From: Iris pallida
Lineage: Eukaryota; Streptophyta; Magnoliopsida; Asparagales; Iridaceae
Assembly: GCA_029216955.1 (NCBI GenBank)
Contig: JANAVB010042363.1
Span: 1 to 64,000 of the forward strand
Direction of reading: 5' to 3'
DNA length: 64,000 bases
The position numbers and the translations under genes are program-made. Below, in pieces: positions 34,132 to 46,661 of this stretch (the first letter of the stretch is position 1; each line of letters starts with the position of its first letter). The notes under the pieces were generated by a model. The model searched no databases and had not been told where the DNA came from. It saw only the letters and a list, made by a program, of their open reading frames with translations.

Positions 34132-34225
34132 AGTCTATCCACCTTAAAAAAAATTTCGTCCTCGAAATTGAAGACACAAGCACAGGAAATCACAAACAGA
34201 AAGACAAAAGAAATAGATTTATACC

Positions 34226-37046
34226 TCAGGGCGCGAAAAGATAAGGGAAATGCTTCCGCATGTCGTCCTCCCTCTCCCAGGTAGACTCACCTGGAGAGTG
34301 ATGTCTCCACACAACCCGAACAAAGGGTATGACCCGGTTCCGGAGCACCTTCTCCCTGCAATCCAGAATCTCCATCGGCTGTTCTGGATAGCTGAGAGTA
34401 GGTCCCACCTGTATCGCCGAATGGTCCAATACATGGCTAGGATCTGCCACGTACCGCCTCAGCTGAGATACATGAAACACGTTGTGCACTCCCTCGAGCC
34501 TGGTAGGCAAGTCCAGTCGGTAGGCTACTGCACCGATCCTCTCTAAGATGGTGAAAGGTCCGATGTAGCGCGGACTGAGCTTCCCACCGCCGCCAAAGCG
34601 AATAGTGCCACGTGTCGGGGATATCCTCAGAAATACCATGTCACCAACCTAGACACAAGACAAAAACTCAACACACAACTAACAAACAATCACAACAAAC
34701 ACGACAAGAACTGAAACTAACCTCGAACTCTAACGGTCTCCGGTGACTATCGGCCCAATGCCACTGCCTATCCTGAGCCACCCGAAGTCTGTCTCTAATC
34801 AATCTGACCTTCTCGGCCGCATCCACAACCATCTCCGGCCCAAGAAGCGCCCGCTCGCCGACATCGTCCCAAGACAAAGGAGTACGGCATCTCCGTCCAT
34901 ATAGAGCCTCAAATGGTGACATCTCTATACTAGCCTGGTAGCTGTTGTTGTAAGCAAACTCTACCAGGTGAAGATGGTCCTCCCAAGAACCCCCGAGATC
35001 TAGCACACATGTGCGAAGCATATCCTCCAAAGTCTGGATGGTCCTCTCCGACTGCCCGTCTGTCTGAGGATGATAAGCAGTACTAAACTTGAGCGAGGTG
35101 TCCAAGCTAGCCTGCAAACTCCTCCAAAAGTGGGAAGTGAATCGGCTATCCCGATCTGAAACTATGCTCCCTGATGCTCCTCAGGACAACATCATCATAC
35201 TGCGCTGACCTGACTCTATCCATCAGCTCAGACTGAATCTGCAAACCCCACGTCTGGATCTCCACGCCCGGAATGATGACCTCGATACCCAAACTATCCA
35301 GGTCGGCCAACAAATGACGATCTGTCGTCAAGAACATAGCTACGGGATACCTGCTCAAGGCATCTGCAACTACGTTGGCCTTCCCCGGATGGTACTGCAA
35401 GGATATATCGATGTCCTTCATCAGCTCTAACTACCGCCTCTGCCGCATGTTCAACTCCTTCTGAGTGAACACGTACTTCAAGCTCTTGTGATCTGTGAAG
35501 ATCTCAACTCGCTCTCCGTACAGGTAATGCTTCCATAACTTCAAAGCAAATATAACCGCGGCCAACTCCAGATCATGAGTAGGATAGTTCTTCTCATGAG
35601 GACGCAACTGCCTGGATGCATAGGCAATCATCTTCCCGTGCTGCTGAAGAACACACCCTAAACCCTTCCCGGAAGCATCGCTGAAGATCGAGAACCCTCC
35701 TGACCCAGATGGCAAAGTCAGGATCGGAGCTGAAGTCAACCTCCTCTTCAGCTCATCGAATGCAGCCTGACACTCAACAGTCCAGACGAACTCCACGTCC
35801 TTCCTGGTGAGTCTAGTCATCGGCTCTGCAATCCGCGAGAAGTCCTGGACGAACTTCCGGTAATAGCCAGCCAAACCCAGAAAGCTCCGAACCTCGGCAA
35901 CTGAACTGGGCGTAGACCAAGACTCCACTGGTCTACTGAAATCCCGTGCTCGGTCACAACATGACCTAAGAACTCCACCTGGTCCAAGAAGAACTCACAC
36001 TTCGAAAGCTTCCCGTAGAGTTGCTCCTTCCTCAAAGTCTCTAACACAACTCTCAAGTGCTCCTCATGCTCCTCCTGCGTCTTCGAATAGATCAAGATAT
36101 CGTCTATGAAGACTACCACGAACTTGTCAAGGTACTGATGGAATACCTTGTTCATCAAGTTCATGAACACCGCGGGAGCATTGGTCAACCCAAATGGCAT
36201 CACTGTAAACTCGTACTGGCCGTACCGAGTCCGAAATGCCGTCTTGGGAATGTCATCCCGCCTCACCTTCAGCTGGTGATACCCGGACCTCAAATCTATC
36301 TTCGAAAAGACCTTTGCCCCACTCAGCTGATCGAACAAGTCGTCGATCCTCGGCAAAGGGTACCTATTCTTGATAGTGAGGTTGTTGAGCGCCCGGTAAT
36401 TAATGCACATGCGGGACGTACCGTCCTTCTTCGGCACGAACAGGACTGGCGCTCCCCAGGACGAAGAACTGGATCTGATGAACCCTTTGACCTGCAGCTC
36501 GTCGACTTGCTTCTTCAGCTCTATCAACTCGCTGTTGTTCACCCTATAGACATGCTGTGAAATGGGCTCGGCGCCCGGCACCAAGTCTATGGAGAACTCA
36601 ATGTCCCTGTCTGGCGGCATCCCCGGCAACTCCTCGGGAAAGACAACCGAGAACTCAGCAATCAACGGATGTGGCAAATCCTGCCCCGCCAACAAAGCTC
36701 CACAGAATCCAGCCTCCGGCTCCGCTGCTCCTCGAGCAAACTCGATCTCTGGCTCTCCCGGCGTCCTAAAAAGAACTCTGCCTCCTCTGCAATCAATGCT
36801 AGCATGGTGCATGCTCAACCAATCCATACCGAGTACCATATCGTACCTCGGTAGGGGCATTACGAGCAGACACGCACTCAAGTCCCGGCCTCTCAGAGTG
36901 ACTCTCCGCCCCTTGCAAATATTATTAACCAGGATAATACCTCCCCCGGTCATAATCTTGCAAGTCCTACCCATATATTCAGCAATAATATTGTGTCTCA
37001 GAGCAAAAAAAAACAGACACAAAACTATGGGTCGCCCCAGAATCAA
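34226..37046 (-). pseudogene. pol of the nested gypsy: protease end, RT, RNase H, integrase, chromodomain-like tail
   Basis: RT shows [24 protein letters not shown] and [10 protein letters not shown] (36080-36340). RNase H shows [10 protein letters not shown] and [10 protein letters not shown]. Integrase keeps only its distal part from SDRDSRFTSHFW through YHPQTDGQSERT (catalytic E) and FEALYGRRC. The tail RVVWRHHSPGESTWE resembles a chromodomain. Breaks are a frame change near 35930, TAG at 35431-35433 in place of W, and a deletion near 35150 removing the zinc region and first catalytic D; GAGCAT repeats flank that junction. A 73-nt GT-AG segment (34721-34649) between LEFE and VGDM restores the frame when removed. 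Confidence 0.88.
34649..34721 (-). other. Candidate intron inside gypsy pol
   Basis: Minus-strand GAG, then GTTAGTTTC ... TTGTGTCTAG, then GTTGGTGACATG. The segment is T-rich, 73 nt (so frame-shifting), and its removal joins integrase (RRPLEFE) to VGDMVFLR in phase. That is how related polyproteins read. Confidence 0.55.
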
Positions 37047-38496
37047 ACAAGGCGAAAGCAGGGAAGGAATCTAGGAGAACATGACCTGCTACAACATCTC
37101 CCATGGGCTCTGCCTCCTCCTCTGCTGCCAAAGCGAACACCCTGCCCGCGGGTGCTCCCCTCTGGTGCTGAACAAAACGCTGCTGCTGGGTCTGAAGTGG
37201 AGGACCCCTCTGCTGAACCGCTGGTCCTCTAGCCAGCTGCACCCTGTCCTGGCCTCCCTTGGCTGCCCGAGCAGGGCAGCCCTTCAGCTGGTGGTCGGTC
37301 CCTCCGCAGAATAGGCAAGCGCCTAACCTCCTCCGGCATACGTCTCTGCTGTGTCCTGTCTTTTCGCAGAAAGCACACTGCTGGGTCTGCCTCTGGCCCT
37401 GACCCTGATGCTGCTGGGCACGCGCCGGTGCCTGCTGAATCTGCAACAGAGGCTGCTGCTGAAACGGCCTCTGCTGCTGCTGAATGTGGGGGCGCTTGGC
37501 CGGTCCCGCACTGGAACTCGCCCCCATAGTATCTCCGCTCCTCTTCGGCTTGAGGCCGAAGTCCTCCTCTGCAATCTGCGCGTCCATCAATATCTGATCG
37601 AACGTCGCGTCACGGCGACCCGAGGTGCGGGTGCGCACTGCATGAATAAGTCCCCTGCGGAACTTACGAGCCTTCTGTCCCTCATTCTGGATCATATTGG
37701 GAGCGAACCTGCTAAGGCGGAAGAACTCAGCTGCATACTCGTCCACCGACGAGTTCCCCTGCACTAGACCCACGAACTGGCCCTCCAATGCTGTTAGAGC
37801 CACGTCCGGGAAGAACTTCTCCTTGAAGAGCCTCCGGAAGTTCTCCCAAGTCAGCCCTCTCACCGACGCACGATGATCCGTGCGGTACCATGTCAGCGCA
37901 ATGTCGAAGAATCGGCTGGCTGCGGCCGAAACCCAAAGTGCTCTAGGAAGCTCTGCCAGCTCCATGCTCCGCTGCACATCCTCTAGCCAGTCGTCTGCAT
38001 AAAGGATGCCCTCTGTGTCTGTGAAGTCCCTGGAGCTCATCTTCCTAAAGTCTAGTACTGTCCCCGGCCTGGACTGCTGCTGGTACGGCTGCTGGCCAGT
38101 AGGGCCCTACACCGTACCCGGTGCCACTCTCTCCACTGCTGCCAGTGCAAGCTGATGCGAGTTCTCCATACTCTGCCTCAGCATCTCGATCTGACGGTGT
38201 GACGCCTCCGACTGGCGCTGCGACGCCTCTGCCTGGGCCCGCTGTGTCTCCATCATCTGCTGAAGGAGAAGGAACATATGATGTGTATCCGTCGGTATCG
38301 GTGGTGGTGGCGGCAGTATCTCTGGAACAACGGCCGTAACCCTCTGGGGTGGAGGTGGTAGACCTCCCTGTGCAACTGCAGGGGTCTCCGGGATAGTAGA
38401 ATCACTGGGGGCAGTCTCGTGAACCTCCTCCTCAGCCTGATCAGATCTCTCAGGCAAGCTACTCGATCCAGTGGCCTGCGGGTGCGTCTTCGTCAT
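36979..38496 (-). pseudogene. gag and protease start of the nested gypsy
   Basis: ATG at 38496 (MTKTHPQATGSS) follows a splice-acceptor-like TTCGTCTCCAG by one base. A Q- and P-rich N-terminus leads to TAG at 38107-38109. Then the gag domain (FFPDVALTALEGQF, FFRLSRFAPNM) and two zinc knuckles (CAFCEKTGHSRDVC and CLFCGGTDHQLKGC) follow, then the protease with [10 protein letters not shown] run of nine A (about 37005-37013) shifts the frame into the pol reading frame. Confidence 0.85.
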
Positions 38497-38725
38497 CCTG
38501 GAGACGAATTGAAACAAAGAGATCAATATGGCACATGAGTAGATTATCAAAGAAGGACAGTTAATTTAATACAAGGTGAATAATCATGATAATCAAAAGA
38601 TCAGAAATTTCCTAGGTGTGATTGAGAAACTCCTATCATGTCCTAGGTCCTACGTCCTAATTGCAGGCTCGTAATTAGTACTCTAAGTCGAGCACCATTA
38701 CGAGATCGCACTAATTGCGACACTG

Positions 38726-38743
38726 GACCTGCATGGGCCACCA
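38726..38743 (-). other. Candidate primer-binding site of the nested gypsy
   Basis: Minus-strand TGGTGGCCCATGCAGGTC, 8 nt from the LTR, matches the box of element 1 (13046-13063) except for one base. The tRNA is not identified. Confidence 0.4.
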
Positions 38744-38751
38744 CAAAAACG

Positions 38752-41727
38752 TGTCACGACCCGCACCCTTATGAGGGGCACGAGCACGTGGGTACGTCCA
38801 GCCTACGCCGCAGTATCGGCGGTAGAACGCTGTATATAACGCCCGTAAATACTACGACTAACAGTAAAAAGGTACCTGTACAGTATATACTCTCCGAATG
38901 GAGGTGACATATCAATACAGTCTCAATCACAGAATAAAACTAAGGTAGATAGCTCAGAAAGAGAACATATGATAGATGAAAGAGTTAATAAGTCCAGAGT
39001 CCAATACAAGCCCAGATATATACAACATCACAGGGTCTCAAAATATAATGTAGACGCTACAATCTGATAAAGCTAGCTGGATCGCAGTCCAGTCAAACCT
39101 AGCTAATCTACACTACTCTGGAAGTACAAAATCTAGTGGCTCTACTATAAGGCCACGATCCAAGGCTACTCCATCTGACTCGAGCCCATAATAGGTCGAG
39201 CAGTCCGACTCGGAATCATCTGTAATATATCATAACGGTATCCTGTCAGGAAAATGAGCAAGTACAAGCACTAACAGCAGTTCCATGTGAATTGACAAAT
39301 TCTATAAGAGACAGTATAATGAACTACAAGACAAAGATATATATGAAGACTTGGGAACCGTTCGGAAGCCAAGTTACAACCCTTAAACCAAACAAGGACC
39401 GGGGTTGTAACTCTTCTCCCGAGCAGAACTTAGTCTCCAATCAAGATACAATGTAAAGGCATGTAGAGCATGTGAGTAACTGTATATCATGCATGGTGAG
39501 AGAGTACTGAAAGTAGAGCAGATCAGGATATATGATAAGATAAGTAAATATAAAATGTGCCTCGAATATTATAGCCTAATGTGATCGGTATGGGTCAAGA
39601 ATCAGGCTTCCAGCTGACCGGCTACAAGTACGTGGACTCGGCCCGGCCGGGATGGTAAGCTATGGAGCAAGTAGTAGCACAGGTCAGGCTATACCCATCG
39701 TGAGGTGAGGGTATAGCTATGATACAAGTAGTAACTCAAGGTGGGCATTGATCACACTATCTATAATATTCCCCATCCCCCGAATAGTATACGGATCTGG
39801 ACATAGCACGTCATGACGCGGGATTCCCTAAGAGGGGAGCAAGTCCTCTTCAGGAATCGGCGTCAATACAAGTACGAGAATCAAGACTAAGCAAGTACCA
39901 GTATCCCAAGAAATTCAGTAATGATATCTCATGACAGGAATCCGACAATACTAGTCCGTGAACTATCGTGTCCGAGAATCAAGTAAGACACTACGACTGA
40001 ATCGGATATAGCAAATATCAAGACAATGAAAACTATCAGTGAATGTACTCGCCTGCTGTCCTGAGCTGTAGGGTATATCAATGCTCAGAGTGGAAAATCA
40101 AAGACCTAAAGATGAGATACTGTATGTTAATTTAGGTTTAAACAAGTTTAAGAATGATTCACAATGAATGATATGCAATCTAGGTCAAACTAGGTCTCAC
40201 TAAGTCACACTAAGTCCTGTCAAGTCAAATCTAGGTCAAATCAAGTTATATCAAGTCAATCTAAGTCAGACCAAGTCAACCCTAGGTCATACCAGTCATC
40301 ACAGGTCAAAACAAGTCGAAGAAAGTCAAACGGGGTCAAGAGTTGGCCTACGGTTGACTTTTGGTCAACTGGTCAACCCTGGTCAACTCTGGTCAACTCT
40401 AGGTCAACCCTAGGTCAAACTGGTCAAATGTTGACCAACAGTTGACTTTTGGTCAACTGGTCAACTCTAGTTTGGATTTGGTCAAATCTAGACAAAGTGT
40501 TGACTCACGGTTGACTTTTGGATAAAAAGTCAACTCTGGGTCAACCGAGCCAAAATCGGCTCAAATATGACATTTGTAGGGTGTACCCAACATGCCACCC
40601 AAGTTTCAAGTCAATCCGACTACCCGAACTCCGTATCTCGAAATTACCCGATTACCTCTTAACATTTACCCTTAAACCGTTCTAACTTGACGCCAAGTGG
40701 CCTTCCCTTAGGAATTTCACTCCGTGCTTCCTAGGGTAGTAGGGTACTAGCCTATACAACAATTACCTACCAAGTTTTCTAGGGTAAGTGGACATCCAGT
40801 CCATCTTACGGTCCGAATCGCCCGTTTACCCGTTATCTTGAATATTTCAAGATACGGGATGGTGCGGTGCGATACCGACTCCCCAAGCCCACACGCAACC
40901 CCGATTCCAACTCCGAAGCCTACCCACAACATCTAAATCACATTACCTAAGTCCCCTCCAAGTTTCGACGCGTTCCGAATCACGGAACTCAATTTCACCC
41001 CTTAACCAAAATCCTAACTTAACCTTTTACCCTCTCATTCACTCATTCAACTCTCACTTTTCACACCCTCTTAGGACCAAACTTAGGGGGCTATTCTAGT
41101 GGGTTTTAGAGGGGTATATAGAGCTATATATAGGGGCATATATATGTATATATATATAGGTATATAGTGGGGGATTTTAGGGGCTAAACGGGGTGGTTTG
41201 GGGGTGCTAATGCAGCTCCTACTGCTGCTACTGTGGCTGTTACTGCTGCTGAAATTGCTGCTGTTAGGGGGCTGTTTAGGGGGGAAAAACAGCCCCCTAG
41301 CTGCTGTGGGTGCTCCCCCTTTCACCTCCACAAATCCTCCATCATTCCCCCTCTATTTCCCTCTCTAAATCACTCTAAAAACCTCTCTAACCTCTTCTAA
41401 TCCCTCTCTAATCTTTCTCACATATATATATACATACTCACATACATATCCTTATTCCCTTCTCTCTCTACTCATACAAATACACACACCTATATATGTA
41501 TGACCACACACACATATATATATCTATACATATCTATACATATATATAAATGTATATATATATAGACACACTCACACACATATATATATATATCTATATA
41601 TATATGGACACTCACACACACACATGGACACACTCACCCACACATGGACACACTCTCATGACACAACTATCACTCTCCTCTACACACACACACAAATACA
41701 TATATAAATACACACACATAAATACAC

Positions 41728-41788
<61 letters not shown>

Positions 41789-42425
41789 CCACTCTAAAAA
41801 GAATAAAACCATAATTAATCCTTAAACTAGAATTTAAGGAAACCTACAAAATCTAGGGTCAACATGTAGAGAATGATCCCCTCTCTAATTTATGTGAAGG
41901 AATAATGCAAAAAGAGGAATTTAAGAGGGTTTAAATAACATACCTAAATGTGGATTTGAAGAGGAAGGAGGAGTTGGAAAGAAAGAATGAAGAGAGAAGA
42001 AGAAACTTAGTGATGAAGTAAAAGAGGTGGAGGGGGACTATATGACCAGCCATGTAAGGGAGGGTAGGGGCACTTGTAATTACAAGTTTGCCCCTCCCTT
42101 GCCTTCTAGGCTAAGTTAAATCAATTTTTGGGTTTTGGGATTATCAAAAATTAAACAAAAATCATAATTAAGCTTAGATACTTATATGGGATTAGTCCAA
42201 ACTCCTAATCCTAAAAGTTAAGTATGGTGGACCATGGTTAATTAACATGCTAATTACGGCTCAAGTCGAAATTCTCCGGGGTCCCGAATTAACTCGGAAT
42301 GCGATAAAATTTGAACCCGACTCCTATAATAATTAAATAATAATATTCATGAAATAAAATTCCCAAAAATATTATAAAATGAAAAATTACCATTTTACCC
42401 CTAACTTGGAAAAGTGAGGGTGACA
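38752..42425 (-). repeat. 5' LTR of the nested gypsy (3674 bp)
   Basis: Nearly identical to 30456-34131 over its whole length, including the W-box array (40190-40545) and the TA/CA repeat tracts (41480-41790), which differ in length. TSD CCACA follows at 42426. Confidence 0.93.
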
Positions 42426-42776
42426 CCACATATAGGAACCTCATTGTGGAGTCACCCCACTGTAGCATGGAGTTTCACTCCTTGTAGTGCTGCTCTACCG
42501 TGCTTCCTGTAAAGCACACCAGGCATTCACTCTGCCTGAGAACTCATTAAGGCAATTAAGCCAACCTTCCCACAGGAACCGTTTTCCGCAGAAAACAACA
42601 GTAGACAACAGTGGTTATAGGTCCGTAACCTCTTCATGCCCAATAGAACATGTACCCATCGTTCCTGATATTCTTCCGATTAGTGGTCCTCCCTTGAACC
42701 AAAAGCTAGATGCCTAGTAGATAAATCTTTGAACTAATAGCATAAAACTTTATGGTAGGAATACAATAATACAATA

Positions 42777-45700
42777 TCAGAATGCCTTCAAGCCCATTTT
42801 ACAAGCTGTGTCATCGACCAGCTGGCGCTTGAGGCCCTTGGTGAACGGATCCGCCAGGTTCTCCTGACTCCGAACATCAATCACTGCAATAACACCTCTC
42901 TTGATAAGATCGTGTACTGTCCTATGCTTCAACCGCACAGTCCTTTTCTTCCCGTTGAAGAGATCATTTGATGCCACCGCCGCAGTCGCCTGGTTGTCGC
43001 AGTATATCGGTATTGCCGGTATTTGCGCCCCAACCACTGGAAGATCATACATGAGCTCCCGAAGCCATTCTGCTTCCCCGGCTGCGGTATCAAGTGCAAA
43101 GAACTCAGATTCCATGGATGACCGCGAGAGCATAGACTGCTTCTTCGACTTCCACGATATAGCAGCTCCACCCATTGTAAAAATGAATCCACCTGTGGAC
43201 CTCTCGCTCTCCACCTCTGAGCACCAGATGGCATCACTGAAGCCTTCCACTACCGGCGGATCTCCGCTGTAGTACAGTGCATATGTCTGAGTCTTCTTGA
43301 GATATCTCATAACCCGTTTCACAGCTTTCCAGTGTTCAGCACCTGGGTTGCTCGTGAAACGACTCAGCATTCCTACGACGAAAGCTATGTCAGGCCTTGT
43401 GGCAGTAGTAGCATACAACAAACTTCCGATTACGCTTGCATACTCCAGCTGCCTGACGCTTTCCCCTGAATTAGGCTTCAGCTTCAGATCACACCTGTAC
43501 GGCGTATCGATCCCTGGAAGATCCTGATACCCATAACAAGTGATCATTTTCTCAATATAATGAGACTGTGACAGCGCTAGTCCAGTGTCTGTCCGGATGA
43601 TCTTGATCCCTAAGATCACATCAGCTTCCCCCAAGTCCTTCATACTGAACTTGCTTGAGATGAATTTCTTTGTCTCCGTGACACAGCTAATATCCGTACC
43701 TAGGATAAGCATGTCGTCCACGTACAGACAAACGATCACACCTCTTCTATCAGCGAATTTCGTGTAAACACACTTGTCCGTATCGCTGACCATGTAGCCA
43801 TTTGACCTTATAACTTTGTCAAATTTCTCATGCCACATCTTGGGAGCCTGTTTAAGACCGTACAAAGATTTCACCAACTTGCAGACTTTGTCTTCAAGAC
43901 CCCTGATGACAAATCCCTCTGGCTGTTGCATGTAAATCTCTTCGGTCAGCTCGCCATTTAGGAAAGCCGTTTTCACATCCATCTGATGTATCACCATCTT
44001 ATGTATTGCTGCGAGAGCAATCAACATTCTGATGGTGGTCATCCGGGCTACTGGAGCATACGTGTCAAAATAGTCAATCCCCTGCTTCTGAGAAAACCCC
44101 GTGGCTACCAACCTAGCCTTGAACTTGTCAATAGTTCCGTCTGCTTTCATCTTCTTCTTGAAGATCCATTTGCATCCGATGGGTTTCGCTCCTTCAGGAA
44201 GATCAACCAACACCCAAGTGTTATTTGAGGTGATAGAATCAAACTCATTGTCAATCGCCTCCTTCCAGAAAACCGCGTCTCTGGTCTTCATCGTCTCATC
44301 ATAGGTAAGCGGATCTGCTTCCACATGATATGTGACAAAGTCACTTCCGAAGTCCTTCGGCCTCCTCACTCGCTTCGTTGACGGCTCAGCGAGATCTGGT
44401 TCAACCGTTGTTTCAACAACATCTTCTTGGACCACCTCTTCATTGAAGACCTGTGCACCCTCATTGTTCTCCGGAACATCCGCAAGAACAATATTCTTGT
44501 GCCTTGCAAATTTGTCTTCAAAATATTCTGCGTCGCGAGATTCAATGATATGATTTGACTCAATATCAAGAAATCTCCGAGCATCACTCTTCTCGGCATA
44601 CCCCAAGAAGATCGTCTTAGTAGTCCTTGTCCCAAGCTTCTGAATCTTCAGATCTGGAAGCTTGACATATGCCAGACACCCCCACTCTCGAATGACATTC
44701 AAGTTAGGTCTGACCTTGAACCAGAGTTCATGAGGAGTAACGTCTGAAGTTGCATGAGGCACTCTATTTAGAATAAAAGTGGCCGTCAATGCAGCTTCTC
44801 CCCAGTAGCACTTAGGAAGACCAGCAGTCAACAACATTGAGTTAATCATTTCTGTTAACGTTCTGTTCTTCCTCTCTGCTACTCCATTTGATTGAGGAGA
44901 GTACGGAGCCGTAGTCTCATTGACAATTCCATGTTCTTTGCAGAACGATGCGAATTCATGAGACCTGTACTCCCCACCTCGATCACTTCTTATCCTTTTG
45001 AGTTGTTGTCCAGTCTGCCGCTCAGCTTCGGCTCTGAACTCCTTGAACTTCTCAAATGCTTCGTCTTTAGCCTTCAGCAAGTAGACGAACGCATACTTTG
45101 AGAAGTCATCGATGAAAGTTATGAAATACTTCATCCCGGCCTTTGTAGAGAACTGTTTGAAGTCACAGATATCGGAGTGTACCAACTCCAGAAGATCTGT
45201 ACTTCGATTAATCCGAGGAAAGGGTTTCCTTGTGATCTTTGTTTGAGCACAAACTTCACATTTCTCTACCTTACCCCCACACTTGGAGATAAGTCTTAGA
45301 CTAGACATTCTGTTTATTCGTTTACAATGAACATGTCCTAGCCTATTATGCCACAACTCAAGAGTATAAGCAGAATGAGTGATTTCATTAATCACATTAA
45401 TTACATTGGACTGATTTACAAGCTGAATTTTGAACATTCCTTCGGTATAAAAAGCTTTTCCGAAATATGTTTCCTTGATAGACATCACCATCTGGCCAGC
45501 ATTGATGTCCATCCTGAGGCCTGCTTTGCAGAGTAGGCCTCCTGAGATCAGGTTCTTGGCGATAGCAGGTACGTGCTTCACGCCTTGAAGCGTCAGAGAC
45601 TTTCCCGAAGTCAGCTTCAACACCACCGTCCCGATCCCGAGCACTTCAGCTTGTGCCTGGTTCGCCATCATAACCACTTCAGAAGTAGGTATATAGGTGG

Positions 45701-45917
45701 TGAACCACTCCTTACTGGAGCAGACATGGCAGGAGGCTCCAGTGTCTACCCACCAGTCAGATTCAGTCCTTACCGCATCAACCTGGGCAATCATAGCAAC
45801 AATGTCAGTGATCATAGATACCTTACTAGGCTCTCCTTGCTCTGATTGCTTGGTTTTTGCTTTGCACTCATTCTTAAAGTGGCCCTTCTTGCCACACTTG
45901 AAACTAGGGGTGAGCAA
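42777..45917 (-). CDS. Copia pol polyprotein, 1046 codons open
   Basis: One uninterrupted frame. Residues 8-18 hold most of a zinc knuckle (CGKKGHFKNEC). The protease motif DTGA is at 58-61. The integrase zinc region spans about 190-223, and its catalytic D249, D312 and E348 have the D-D-35-E spacing. RT follows, with YVDD at 732-735, and RNase H from about 930 with SRSSMESEF. The first five residues come from the inserted hAT end, so the true N-terminus continues upstream in gag beyond 46653. It resembles Tork/Tnt1-type copia proteins. Enzymatic domains look intact but are cut off from gag by the 749-bp insertion. Confidence 0.92.
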   Translation of the reverse strand: MLTPSFKCGKKGHFKNECKAKTKQSEQGEPSKVSMITDIVAMIAQVDAVRTESDWWVDTGASCHVCSSKEWFTTYIPTSEVVMMANQAQAEVLGIGTVVLKLTSGKSLTLQGVKHVPAIAKNLISGGLLCKAGLRMDINAGQMVMSIKETYFGKAFYTEGMFKIQLVNQSNVINVINEITHSAYTLELWHNRLGHVHCKRINRMSSLRLISKCGGKVEKCEVCAQTKITRKPFPRINRSTDLLELVHSDICDFKQFSTKAGMKYFITFIDDFSKYAFVYLLKAKDEAFEKFKEFRAEAERQTGQQLKRIRSDRGGEYRSHEFASFCKEHGIVNETTAPYSPQSNGVAERKNRTLTEMINSMLLTAGLPKCYWGEAALTATFILNRVPHATSDVTPHELWFKVRPNLNVIREWGCLAYVKLPDLKIQKLGTRTTKTIFLGYAEKSDARRFLDIESNHIIESRDAEYFEDKFARHKNIVLADVPENNEGAQVFNEEVVQEDVVETTVEPDLAEPSTKRVRRPKDFGSDFVTYHVEADPLTYDETMKTRDAVFWKEAIDNEFDSITSNNTWVLVDLPEGAKPIGCKWIFKKKMKADGTIDKFKARLVATGFSQKQGIDYFDTYAPVARMTTIRMLIALAAIHKMVIHQMDVKTAFLNGELTEEIYMQQPEGFVIRGLEDKVCKLVKSLYGLKQAPKMWHEKFDKVIRSNGYMVSDTDKCVYTKFADRRGVIVCLYVDDMLILGTDISCVTETKKFISSKFSMKDLGEADVILGIKIIRTDTGLALSQSHYIEKMITCYGYQDLPGIDTPYRCDLKLKPNSGESVRQLEYASVIGSLLYATTATRPDIAFVVGMLSRFTSNPGAEHWKAVKRVMRYLKKTQTYALYYSGDPPVVEGFSDAIWCSEVESERSTGGFIFTMGGAAISWKSKKQSMLSRSSMESEFFALDTAAGEAEWLRELMYDLPVVGAQIPAIPIYCDNQATAAVASNDLFNGKKRTVRLKHRTVHDLIKRGVIAVIDVRSQENLADPFTKGLKRQLVDDTACKMGLKAF

Positions 45918-46079
45918 ATACCGACCGATACCGAAAAATCGACCGAATACCGATTAAAAATATTCCGAAAAACCGAACCGAAATTATGTACCGATACCGA
46001 ATTGCCGAACCGACTAAAATATGGTATAATGGTAATGGTAACGGTTTTAGATTAGTACCATACCGAAAATACCGAACCG

Positions 46080-46131
<52 letters not shown>

Positions 46132-46653
46132 AACACACACAGTTTATTTTAGAATGTTGTTCATGATTAATTTTATACTACTTATTTTCATTGAATTGAG
46201 TTTTTGATCTTTTGAGGGTATGTTTTTTTGTTTTCATAGAATTTTGAATTGAATTTTGGTTACTTAAACTTATACTAAAGATTAAAGTTAATGATCGCGT
46301 TTGATCTTTTAAGCTTATTTTTAGGTATTTGTAACTTGTTACATATTGTTTTAATAATTTTAATTAATTGTTTGGTTGGTAGAGGATTAGTTTTGAAATT
46401 TAATGCCTCCAAAAAAGTAAAAAATATATATTATAGGTTAAGAGGTTCTACAATATTAAGTGTGTTGATTGATCAAATATTAATTGGTAAAATACCGATA
46501 TTGAACAAAAACCGACCGAATACCGATTTAACCGAAACCGAAAAAACCGATTTTAAATGGTACGATATTGGTATTAATTTTTTAAATACCGATTTAAAAA
46601 AATACCGAAAAGTTCAACCAAATACCGACCGATTATACCGACGCTCACCCCTA
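45905..46653. mobile_element. Non-autonomous hAT-type element in copia gag-pol (749 bp)
   Basis: Inverted ends TAGGGGTGAGC and GCTCACCCCTA are perfect, and the 8-bp duplication CTTGAAAC is perfect (45897-45904 and 46654-46661). Subterminal regions carry repeated ACCGA and ATACCGA motifs; the middle is AT-rich with a TA/CA run (46085-46140). No transposase. It interrupts the copia zinc knuckle. Confidence 0.93.
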
Positions 46654-46661
46654 CTTGAAAC

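Larger units (their letters stand above)
30456..42425 (-). mobile_element. Ty3/gypsy chromovirus (Tekay/Del-like) nested in the copia element
   Basis: Two 3.67-kb LTRs with TGTCAC/GTGACA ends bracket a 4.6-kb internal region. The duplication CCACA is perfect (30451-30455 and 42426-42430). Gag, protease, RT, RNase H, part of integrase and a chromodomain-like tail run on the minus strand. LTRs differ at roughly one base in 60-100 where I compared them, so it is a younger insertion than the copia host. Integrase carries a deletion (see coding entry), so this copy is defective. Confidence 0.93.

Noticed and set aside
36057..37767. Plus-strand open frames over the nested gypsy
   Set aside because: They are shadows of the minus-strand gag and pol frames.
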